In this document: positions 6,146 to 12,999 of the stretch, in pieces | Layout: each line of letters starts with the position of its first letter | Numbering within the stretch: the stretch's first letter is position 1 | Origin: Candidatus Cloacimonadota bacterium | Lineage (GTDB): Bacteria > Cloacimonadota > Cloacimonadia > Cloacimonadales > TCS61 | DNA: 14,805 nt | Direction: 5' to 3' | Assembly: GCA_030445745.1 (NCBI GenBank) | Contig: JASUTE010000030.1 | Location: 1-14,805 of the forward strand | Notes under the pieces: generated by a model | Told to the model about the DNA's origin: nothing | What the model saw: the letters and a program-made list of their open reading frames with translations, nothing else | Databases searched by the model: none | Position numbers and translations under genes: made by a program

Positions 6146-6478
6146 ATGAAATTTGCCATACCAACCCAATTTGGAAAATTATGCGGGCATTTTGGACATT
6201 GTGAAAAATTCGCTATCGTGGAAACAAAAGATGGAGAGATTCTGAGTGAATCTTATTTAGAACCACCAATGCACCAGCCGGGAGCTTATCCAAAATTTTT
6301 AGCAGAACATGGTGTGAATGTTATAATATCTGGAGGCATGGGAAATCGGGCCCAAGCACTTTTCCAACAGAATAACATAGAAGTATGTGTAGGCGTGCAA
6401 CCAGATGAACCAGTTAAACTGGTAAAAGCTTATTGGAAGGGCAATTTGGCTACCGGTAGCAATTTATGTGACCACTAA
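6146..6478 (+). CDS. NifX/NifB-C-terminal family cofactor protein, Cys/His-rich
   Basis: This is a 110-residue protein starting at ATG 6146, seven bases after AAGGAG (6133-6138). It belongs to the same family as the gene at 3655 (PF02579) but to a different branch. It opens MKFAIPTQFGKLCGHFGHCEKF, giving Cys13, His15, His18 and Cys19 as a compact potential metal site. It has the family motif ISGGMGNRAQALFQ (61-74), Cys81, and a tail ending NLCDH (Cys108, His110). These residues make direct metal or cluster binding plausible. The family's biochemical role is carrying or inserting metal-sulfur cofactors. Its separation from the ATPases by DUF89 and MFS genes suggests either a second client or an accessory carrier. 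The gene ends before a weak terminator. Confidence 0.9.
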   Translation: MKFAIPTQFGKLCGHFGHCEKFAIVETKDGEILSESYLEPPMHQPGAYPKFLAEHGVNVIISGGMGNRAQALFQQNNIEVCVGVQPDEPVKLVKAYWKGNLATGSNLCDH

Positions 6479-6539
6479 CATAAATCTCTTTTGCCAGCTA
6501 GCATTTAATGAACAAAATTCATAAAATTCTTTGCAAAAT

Positions 6540-6577
6540 AACCCTTTTATCGTTGTAAAGGTTTTTAGTTTTTTTCA
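6540..6577 (+). terminator. Weak intrinsic terminator after the second NifX-family gene
   Basis: AACC-TTT (6540-6547, one C bulged) pairs with AAAGGTT (6557-6563), followed by TTTAG and a run of seven or more T. The stem is short and imperfect, so the call is tentative, but it is placed correctly to end the cluster. Confidence 0.45.
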
Positions 6578-6601
6578 AATTAAAAAAAAGGAGAATCTTT
6601 T

Positions 6602-6975
6602 ATGAAAAAGATTTTTGTAATTTTGATTGTGATGCTATCTGGAATTGCTTTGCTGGCAAATGGACTCAGCTTGAACAATGTAGGTAACAAGCTTTAGGAA
6701 TGGATGGAGCTTTTGTTGGTTTAGCCGATGATGGTACAGCAACTTCTCAGAATTCCGCCGGTTTGATAGGCCAAAGTAATTCTGTACAATTCAGCCTCAC
6801 AGACGTAATACCAATAGTAGAATATGAATATACGGCTGCTGGAATCGATGCAGAAGGTAAGAAAAATCGTTTTCTCAACCCTAATTTTTTTGCTAACTAC
6901 AACGTCAACGAAAAGTTGGCCTTTGGTTTGAGTGCTTTTGTTCCAGCCAGCATTGGTTTAGATTATAATTTCTAA
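6602..6975 (+). pseudogene. OmpP1/FadL-type outer-membrane porin, decayed by frameshift and internal deletion
   Basis: ATG 6602, eight bases after AAGGAG (6588-6593), begins a good signal peptide: MKKIFVILIVMLSGIALLA, then NGLSLNNVGNK. This frame stops at TAG 6695-6697. The next frame continues the family sequence without a gap, reading ALGMDGAFVGLADDGTATSQN from 6691 on. Restoring one base near 6688-6690 rejoins them. 'GLSLNNVG..ALGMxGAFVGLADDxTAxxxNxAGL' is the N-terminal plug region of OmpP1/FadL porins (PF03349). The frame runs on to LAFGLSAFVPAS and then jumps to IGLDYNF and a stop. The last residues look like the C-terminal beta-strand signal ending in Phe. About 124 residues remain of a usual 400 or more. 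Most of the barrel is therefore missing as well, and a sequencing error alone would not explain it. Confidence 0.8.
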
Positions 6976-6996
6976 GATAAATTAGTTTCTACAAGC

Positions 6997-7019
6997 CTCC
7001 TTTTACGGGAGATTTTTTT
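6997..7019 (+). terminator. Short degenerate terminator after the porin remnant
   Basis: CTCC (6997-7000) pairs with GGAG (7008-7011), followed by A and seven T (7013-7019). The 5' arm extends as AAGCCTCC, but the 3' arm no longer matches, as if a longer stem had been worn down along with the gene it served. Confidence 0.45.
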
Positions 7020-7036
7020 ATTTGCCGCCATTTTTC

Positions 7037-7066
7037 TTGACATCATAAAGCTTTAACTTACATAAG
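7037..7066 (+). promoter_or_regulatory. Probable sigma-70-type promoter of the ispD operon
   Basis: A perfect -35 TTGACA (7037-7042) is followed at 18 bases by CATAAG (7061-7066), or at 16 bases by TACATA (7059-7064), as a weak -10. It lies just upstream of ispD and just after the T run at 7013-7019. Confidence 0.5.
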
Positions 7067-7082
7067 TCTATTGGAGATGCTG

Positions 7083-7790
7083 ATGAATGTTGCTATAATT
7101 ACCGCCGGTGGCTCTGGCACTAGAATGAATATAAAAAAAAGGAAGCAATTTATTAAAATTGCTGGCAAACCTATACTATGCTGGACTTTAGACCATTTTG
7201 TTAATCATTCCCAGATTGATAGAATAATTATTACCCTGCCCCAAGACGAAATAGAAAATTTTAGAATATATTTGAAAAAAGAGTATTCAAACAAGCAACT
7301 AACACTTATTGCTGGGGGCACTAAGCGTCAAGATTCAGTCTTAAAAGCCTTACAGGCTTGTCCTACAAACACTCAATATGTCCTCATCCACGATGGTGTA
7401 CGACCATTCATAAGTAAACAGCTTATTTCTGAGCTGTTGGAGCAGGTAAAACAAGTTGATGGTGTGTTACCAGTTTCTCGAGTAAAAAATACTATAAAAG
7501 AAATCGATGCAGAGTTAGTGCAGAGAACCATTCCACGCCAAAATCTGGTAAATGCACTCACCCCACAGGTTTTTCATTATCCTTTAATACTACATTTGCA
7601 CCAGAAAGCTAAGGCAGAAAATCTACAAGTTACCGATGATGCCTCTCTATGCGAAACTTACGGTTATAAGGTTAGATACTTGTTGACTGATGATGGTAAC
7701 TTCAAAATAACCGATGCGCAAGATTTGGAAATTGCCAAATGTATTTTAGAAAATAATTTTAGGAGTAGCAATGAAATGGGAAAACTTTAA
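7083..7790 (+). CDS. ispD: 2-C-methyl-D-erythritol 4-phosphate cytidylyltransferase
   Basis: This enzyme of the MEP isoprenoid pathway joins CTP and methylerythritol phosphate to give CDP-methylerythritol. The protein has 235 residues, normal for the family. ATG 7083 is chosen because GGAG (7073-7076) lies six bases upstream. An upstream in-frame TTG at 7071 would overlap that site. Visible motifs are AGGSGTRM (8-15) with K21-Q22 for CTP binding, IHDGVRPF (102-109), R152 and TPQVF (160-164), TDDASLCE (184-191) and GNFKITDAQDLEIA (205-218, Lys208 in the substrate site). It shares a probable operon with the GlmS-like gene, overlapping it by 20 bases, and with ispF further down. Confidence 0.96.
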   Translation: MNVAIITAGGSGTRMNIKKRKQFIKIAGKPILCWTLDHFVNHSQIDRIIITLPQDEIENFRIYLKKEYSNKQLTLIAGGTKRQDSVLKALQACPTNTQYVLIHDGVRPFISKQLISELLEQVKQVDGVLPVSRVKNTIKEIDAELVQRTIPRQNLVNALTPQVFHYPLILHLHQKAKAENLQVTDDASLCETYGYKVRYLLTDDGNFKITDAQDLEIAKCILENNFRSSNEMGKL

Positions 7791-10491
7791 AATTACTCTT
7801 CCTATTCCGGTTTTTGGTTTAGGTTGCGGTGTTTTGGGCCTAAGCCTGGCTAAGGTAACCGTTAATATAGGAAAATACGCTTCCAAACTACTACGCTCGC
7901 TAGAATATAGAGGCTACGATTCCACGGGAGCTATTTTTCAAGACGATAAAAAAAAGACGAAAATACTGAAAGATGTGGGGGCTCCCAGTACTTTAGTAAA
8001 AACCCTGGGCATCGAAAAAGAGAAGGGGAAACTATTTTGCGGTCAGGTACGCTGGGCTACATTTGGCCAGGTGGACAAAAAAAATTCCCAGCCGCACGAG
8101 GTAAATTGTAAACGGCACATCTACGGAGCTCATAATGGTAACATTACAAACAGTCCCGAACTAAAAGAATTTCTGGTGTCAGAAGGCCACACTGTGATTT
8201 CCAACAACGATGGCGAAATGCTAGTTCATACTGTGGAACACTATTTCGACAACGAGCTGGAGCAGCATGAGCCCAAAAAGCAAAATTTGACCAAGGTAAG
8301 AAAACAATGTATGCGCCAGGCGATAATAAAAGCTGCCGCTAAGATGATAGGTTCCTATGCAGCTATAATAGTGGATCCTGTTACCGAAAATTTTTATGCT
8401 ATAAAAGCTGGTAGCAGCCTTTATTTTGGAATTGGAGAAGTAGACGGAATCCCGTTCGGTTTAGCTTCTTCCGATTTAACCGCAGTATTGAAATTCACCA
8501 AAAATCTGGTAAATCTGCGCGAAGGCGAATGTGTGGAATTTTCCCAGAAAAAATTTGAAGTTTTTGCTTTTAAAAACATAAAAATAAGACGTTTGAATAA
8601 ACCCAATGAAACTTATACCGCTGGCGAAGTTATACCCAAACAAGTCATCCGTTCCAAGTTGCGTGCAGAAGATACTCAGCTGATGCCGCCCTATGAATTT
8701 TTCATGGAGCAAGAGATCTATGCTGAGGTAGAATCTTCAGGTAAATTGGTAAAATTGTTCAACGGAGGTTCAAACACTGGTCGCCGCATGATGAACCTGT
8801 TGAAAAAAGAAAAGTTATTGGATAAAATAGAAAAATTAGCCACCGATATAGATGCAACTGACGACTTTGATAAGCAGCTGAAGATATTCAAAAAATTTGA
8901 AACATCGGAAATAGCCGACAAATTTTTCCAGAAAGTGAAAGAAAATTATAAACCAATTTATAATGAACTAGTTAAAGAGAATTTTCAAAAAAAATATTTC
9001 TTCTCTTCCAACAAAAACACCTACATAGATCTGGTAAATTCACATTTCGATAAGAAAAAACTGCTCTTAGCCAAAGCACTGGATACCATTGCCGAAGTTG
9101 AAGATGTGAAAGATTTCAACGCTTCGGTAAACCAATTTTTGCAGATTATAAAAAACACTTATGAAAATTGTGGAACTATCTACACAATAGCTTGTGGAAC
9201 CTCCTACCATGCCACCATGGTGGCTTCACTTTTCTTCAACGAAATAGCTCACACCGAAATAATTCCCATTTTACCTGGGAATTTCCGGGGACAATTCTCC
9301 AAAAGCCTACACGATAATGATGTGATAATCGGCGTTTCTCAGAGCGGCGAAACCAAAGATCTGGTAGATATTTTTAACGATGTAGATAACTCCGGGCTGG
9401 ATATTAAGAAAATTGTTTTAGTGAACAACATGAATTCGACGCTGGGCCAGGAAAAAAGCGATGTTTCCATTCCCATAAACTGCGGTCCCGAAATCGCTGT
9501 ACCGGCCACTAAAAGTTTTATCAATCAAATTACTCTTTTCTACTACCTGGCCATTAAAGTAGCAGAAATGAAATGCAAGGTAATGCATAAGAAACAACCA
9601 CAAAATCCAGAAATTGCCCAAATAGAAGCAGAATTGGCTCATCGTAAACGTTCTATAGAAGACATTCCAGCTTTAATAAGAGAAACCTTGGAAACAACTA
9701 CCGATGCTGTAGAAATGGTGGCTTCCAAGATCTATATGGAACCTTCGATGCATATTTTGGCTACTAAGATAACCGGTGTAGCCAAAGAAGGAGCACTTAA
9801 AATTCGTGAAACCGTGTTGAACCATGCTGAGGGTGGTGAAGCTTCCGAATTTAAGCATGGCCCCAATACTATTTTAGGAAAAAACACAGTTTTTGGTATA
9901 AAAAATGTAAAAGCCATGTTTAAGCACTACAACAATGTTCTAGATGAAATTTATACTAAAGCTGAATCTCGTAAAATTCCTAATAAAGAAGTACAAAAAC
10001 TTACTACAGCTCTTACCTCATACATTTTTAACCGGGTCGAACCGTTCAACCTTTCCCCCGCTTGCGAACAGCTTTTCCGGGAAACTATGGAATCTTTCGA
10101 TTTCTTCCAAAATGCCTATCGCAACTACCCGCTTATTTATGTAACCGGCCCTGAAGAACGCGATGTTAACCTGACAATTTCACAGATAAACACCCATAAA
10201 ATACGTGGTAGCGACACCTTTGTGATAGCCGAAGAAAACAGCAAATTACTCTGCAATGCCCGCAACACACCTTACGATCAGGAAAATAAATATTATGGCT
10301 GGGGCTATATTCCGCTGCCACAAACCGGCGATTCTTTGTTGACCGCTTTTTCGGCTACCATAGTATTACAACTTTTAGCTCTAAAAATGAGTATTCGCAA
10401 AATGAACAAATTAGATAAATTGAAGATCCACAAGCATGGTGTTCATCCTGATGTTCCTAAAAATGTTTCAAAATCGATAACAGTAGATTAA
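7771..10491 (+). CDS. glmS: Glutamine-fructose-6-phosphate aminotransferase (GlmS), long form with N-terminal leader
   Basis: This 906-residue enzyme compares with about 610 for typical GlmS. It would make glucosamine 6-phosphate for peptidoglycan and lipopolysaccharide. AGGAG (7761-7765) supports ATG 7771. The N-terminal glutaminase domain shows CGVLGL with the expected nucleophile at Cys19 rather than at residue 2, EYRGYDSTGA (45-54), VRWATFG (93-99; family usually WATHG), HNG (121-123) and Asp147. The two SIS isomerase domains show ACGTSYH (474-480), SQSGETKD (523-530), EIAVPATKS (574-582), KEGALKIRE (672-680), EFKHGP (693-698) and the C-terminal SKSITVD (900-906), with Lys901 as the Schiff-base equivalent. 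Extra segments lie between the MEQEIY motif (312-317) and SIS1, and inside SIS2 after 705. The isomerase site looks intact. Glutamine use depends on exposing Cys19. Confidence 0.9.
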   Translation: MKWENFKITLPIPVFGLGCGVLGLSLAKVTVNIGKYASKLLRSLEYRGYDSTGAIFQDDKKKTKILKDVGAPSTLVKTLGIEKEKGKLFCGQVRWATFGQVDKKNSQPHEVNCKRHIYGAHNGNITNSPELKEFLVSEGHTVISNNDGEMLVHTVEHYFDNELEQHEPKKQNLTKVRKQCMRQAIIKAAAKMIGSYAAIIVDPVTENFYAIKAGSSLYFGIGEVDGIPFGLASSDLTAVLKFTKNLVNLREGECVEFSQKKFEVFAFKNIKIRRLNKPNETYTAGEVIPKQVIRSKLRAEDTQLMPPYEFFMEQEIYAEVESSGKLVKLFNGGSNTGRRMMNLLKKEKLLDKIEKLATDIDATDDFDKQLKIFKKFETSEIADKFFQKVKENYKPIYNELVKENFQKKYFFSSNKNTYIDLVNSHFDKKKLLLAKALDTIAEVEDVKDFNASVNQFLQIIKNTYENCGTIYTIACGTSYHATMVASLFFNEIAHTEIIPILPGNFRGQFSKSLHDNDVIIGVSQSGETKDLVDIFNDVDNSGLDIKKIVLVNNMNSTLGQEKSDVSIPINCGPEIAVPATKSFINQITLFYYLAIKVAEMKCKVMHKKQPQNPEIAQIEAELAHRKRSIEDIPALIRETLETTTDAVEMVASKIYMEPSMHILATKITGVAKEGALKIRETVLNHAEGGEASEFKHGPNTILGKNTVFGIKNVKAMFKHYNNVLDEIYTKAESRKIPNKEVQKLTTALTSYIFNRVEPFNLSPACEQLFRETMESFDFFQNAYRNYPLIYVTGPEERDVNLTISQINTHKIRGSDTFVIAEENSKLLCNARNTPYDQENKYYGWGYIPLPQTGDSLLTAFSATIVLQLLALKMSIRKMNKLDKLKIHKHGVHPDVPKNVSKSITVD

Positions 10492-10504
10492 CCAGGAAGG
10501 AAAG

Positions 10505-10978
10505 ATGCGTATAGGCCATGGTTACGATGTTCATCGTACAGAAAAAGACCGTAAATTGGTGTTGGGTGGAATCGAGATAGAGAGCGAATTTGGCTTGCTG
10601 GGGCATTCCGATGCCGATGTGGTACTGCACGCTGTTATCGATGCTATCTTAGGCGCTCTGGCAGCTGGCGATATCGGTCAGCATTTTCCCGATAGTGATT
10701 CCCAATATAAGAACATAGATAGTCGCATTTTGCTGCGCAAAACTGTGGATATTATGGATAGAGCCAAGATGGAAATTGCTAACATAGACATCACCATAGC
10801 TGCTGCCAAACCCAAGTTGCAACCTTATTTGGAAGATATGCGCGAAAACCTGCGGCAAGACCTGCACACTTCCAAGAAAAATATATCTGTTAAAGCCACC
10901 ACCGAAGAAGGCTTGGGTGTGAGTGGAAAAGGGAAAGGTATTGCAGCTACCGCAGTTGTTTTACTAAAATCTATATGA
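10505..10978 (+). CDS. ispF: 2-C-methyl-D-erythritol 2,4-cyclodiphosphate synthase
   Basis: This 157-residue enzyme cyclises CDP-methylerythritol 2-phosphate, releasing CMP, in the MEP pathway. It acts as a trimer with a divalent metal. Metal ligands Asp8 and His10 (GYDVH) and His42 are in their usual places. Other motifs are LVLGGIEI (18-25), GHSDADVVLHAV (33-44), the DIGQHFPDSD stretch (56-65) and KATTEEGLG (130-138). The start ATG 10505 follows AGGAAGG (10494-10500) by four bases. The gene begins 13 bases after the GlmS-like stop and overlaps the U32 gene start (ATGA), so it is embedded in one operon. Confidence 0.97.
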   Translation: MRIGHGYDVHRTEKDRKLVLGGIEIESEFGLLGHSDADVVLHAVIDAILGALAAGDIGQHFPDSDSQYKNIDSRILLRKTVDIMDRAKMEIANIDITIAAAKPKLQPYLEDMRENLRQDLHTSKKNISVKATTEEGLGVSGKGKGIAATAVVLLKSI

Positions 10979-12939
10979 AACCTGAATTACTAGTTCCTGT
11001 TGGCAACCCGGAAGCTTTTTACGCTGCTCAAAAGGGCGGTGCAGATGCTGTTTATTTGGGGCTACGCAAATTCAATGCCCGCGGCCGTGCCAAAAATTTT
11101 GCTATAAACCAGTTGCAGTCACTGCTAAAAGAAGCTGACCGCAGCCACATGAAAGTTTACGTAACCCTGAACACCTTGATAAAAAACACAGAGCTAAGCG
11201 AACTGATGGATACGCTTTATCTTTTGGAACAAACCTCCGCAAATGCTTTGATAATTCAGGATTGGGGCGTTTATTATTTGGCAACTAAGTTTTTTAAGAA
11301 GCTAAAACTGCACGCCAGCACGCAGATGGGAAACCACAACTCCTTGGGAACAGCTTTTTCGGCTCAAAATAACTTCGAACGAATAATCTTAGCACGCGAG
11401 CTAACCCGCCCTGAGCTAGAAGAAATAGCGCGAAAGAGCGAGGTTCAATTGGAAGTTTTTGTACATGGCGCATTGTGTTATTCCTTTTCTGGTTATTGCC
11501 TCTTCAGCAGCTTTTTAGGCGGGCACAGTGCCAATCGTGGTTTATGCCGACAGCCCTGCAGGCGCTTGTACACCAGCAAAAACAAAAGCCAATACCTGTT
11601 CAGTTTAAAAGACAACCAGCAAATAGAGCTGGTGCCACAACTGAAGAAAATGGGAATTTCTTCCCTGAAAATAGAAGGCAGAATGAAATCGGCGGAATAT
11701 GTTTACCAAGTTACACGCGCCTATCGTATGGCGCTGGACGACAACAGCAACATTCCCCAAGCCAAAGAAATTCTGCAGTACGATTTTGGCAGAGAAAAAA
11801 CCAAATATTTTCTGGGAAAAAACGTAAGCGAAGCAATTTCCAATAATCCCTATTCCGGTTTACAAATAGGAAAAATTTCTCGGAAAGATAAGGATGGTAT
11901 CTACCTTACTTCCCAATTCCCACTTACCAAGGGCAACCGCATTCGCATTTTACCCAAAGATGGCACCGACAGCCAGGCCTTGAAGATAAAAGAGATCGAG
12001 AAAAAAGATGAAAATCTGTTCTTTTTGCCAGAAACCAAATTTCAGGTTGGCGATAAGATCTTCCTAGCAGGTTTAGGCGAATTTAAGTTTAAAAATAAAT
12101 TTCAACTACAGGGTAAAAAGTTAAAATTGCAAATGCCCAGCCAGAAAAAAGCTAATATTTTAGGAAAGATCGGCTCTACCCAGCAGTTGAAAAGAACCCA
12201 GATCTTCGTGCGGATAAATTCCCTGAAATGGCTACGTAAGATATATTTCAATCGCTTCGACCAGCTTATTTTGAACTTACCCAAAACAGAATGGATGCGC
12301 TTTCATAGCAGCAAGAATTTTCTGCAGAAACACAGCCGCCACATCATAGTGGAACTACCAAAATTCATTCCGGAAGGAGATTTGGAATTCTACAGCATTC
12401 TTACCAAAAAACTGGTTAGAAACAACTATCGCCATTTTATGCTCAGTCATCTTTCCCAGAAACAACTACTGCCTCCCAAAGCTATTTTTAGTGTTAACGA
12501 AAACGTTTACACTTTGAATGATGCAGCTATTCAGATGGTGAAAGAAACCGGTGCTAAACTTTATGTTACCCCGCAGGAAAATGAATATTCCAACCTACTG
12601 GCCGGCAAAGATAGAAAAGCGATCGTTCCCCTCTATTTCCTGCCTCAGCTCTTCTACTCCCGTATGCCAATAGATTTGCCAGCAGCCAATTTCCAGGATA
12701 GAGATAAAACCTACCGCCGCCACCTGCGCAATGGTTTCACAGTTATAACTCCGCAAATTCCTGTTTCGCTGTTGCAATACAAAGAAAAGCTCTATAAAAA
12801 GGGCTTTCGACGTTTCCTGATAGATTTTTCTTATGGAAAACCTTCCCAGAACACTTTCAACCGCATTATGAAGAACCTGGAAACCTCAACTGCGGAGCAA
12901 CCTTCGACCACTTTTAACTTTAAAATGGGCTTAAAATAA
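10975..12939 (+). CDS. U32 family protein (RlhA/TrhP-like RNA hydroxylation factor)
   Basis: This is a 654-residue protein starting in an ATGA overlap with ispF. The N-terminal U32 barrel (COG0826) opens KPELLVPVGNPEAFYAAQKGGADAVYLG and carries FNARGRAKNF (33-42) and VYVTLNTLI (61-69). The family's Cys signature follows as VFVHGALCYSFSGYC (161-175) and NRGLCRQPCR (187-196). Cys168, 175, 191 and 195 are the probable Fe-S cluster ligands. SSLKIEGRMKSAEYV (229-243) closes the domain. The C-terminal half contains a long variable region and a closing FNFKMGLK. The length is close to that of E. coli RlhA (653 residues), which is needed for 23S rRNA cytidine hydroxylation, while TrhP acts on tRNA. 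Which RNA is modified here cannot be read from sequence. 'Peptidase' is a historical family name, and proteolysis is not supported by motifs seen here. Confidence 0.88.
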   Translation: MKPELLVPVGNPEAFYAAQKGGADAVYLGLRKFNARGRAKNFAINQLQSLLKEADRSHMKVYVTLNTLIKNTELSELMDTLYLLEQTSANALIIQDWGVYYLATKFFKKLKLHASTQMGNHNSLGTAFSAQNNFERIILARELTRPELEEIARKSEVQLEVFVHGALCYSFSGYCLFSSFLGGHSANRGLCRQPCRRLYTSKNKSQYLFSLKDNQQIELVPQLKKMGISSLKIEGRMKSAEYVYQVTRAYRMALDDNSNIPQAKEILQYDFGREKTKYFLGKNVSEAISNNPYSGLQIGKISRKDKDGIYLTSQFPLTKGNRIRILPKDGTDSQALKIKEIEKKDENLFFLPETKFQVGDKIFLAGLGEFKFKNKFQLQGKKLKLQMPSQKKANILGKIGSTQQLKRTQIFVRINSLKWLRKIYFNRFDQLILNLPKTEWMRFHSSKNFLQKHSRHIIVELPKFIPEGDLEFYSILTKKLVRNNYRHFMLSHLSQKQLLPPKAIFSVNENVYTLNDAAIQMVKETGAKLYVTPQENEYSNLLAGKDRKAIVPLYFLPQLFYSRMPIDLPAANFQDRDKTYRRHLRNGFTVITPQIPVSLLQYKEKLYKKGFRRFLIDFSYGKPSQNTFNRIMKNLETSTAEQPSTTFNFKMGLK

Positions 12940-12946
12940 GAGAGAT

Positions 12947-12974
12947 TGACAGCTAAAGGCTATCAGCATTTTTT
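12947..12974 (+). terminator. Intrinsic terminator of the ispD-U32 operon
   Basis: TGACAGC (12947-12953) pairs with GCTATCA (12959-12965), six of seven pairs, around the loop TAAAG. GCA and six T (12969-12974) follow. It separates the operon from arcA. Confidence 0.7.
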
Positions 12975-12975
12975 G

Positions 12976-12992
12976 TCCCAAAATATTGGGAG
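12976..12992 (+). promoter_or_regulatory. Hairpin overlapping the arcA ribosome binding site
   Basis: TCCCAA (12976-12981) pairs perfectly with TTGGGA (12986-12991) around AATA. The right arm contains most of the GGGAG ribosome binding site (12988-12992), which lies seven bases before ATG 13000. When folded, the site would be masked, so translation could depend on temperature, a ligand or a protein. The stem is short, and chance is possible. Confidence 0.4.
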
Positions 12993-12999
12993 TTAAGAT

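Noticed and set aside
6602-6697. Independent 31-residue small protein
   Set aside because: Its sequence is the signal and N-terminus of an OmpP1/FadL porin, and the next frame continues the same family sequence.
7071-7082. TTG 7071 as the start of ispD
   Set aside because: It overlaps the GGAG ribosome binding site. ATG 7083 has correct spacing and the usual IspD N-terminus.
10975-12939. U32 gene product as a collagenase-type protease
   Set aside because: The Cys signature and length match RNA-hydroxylation factors of the family. No protease catalytic motif was seen.
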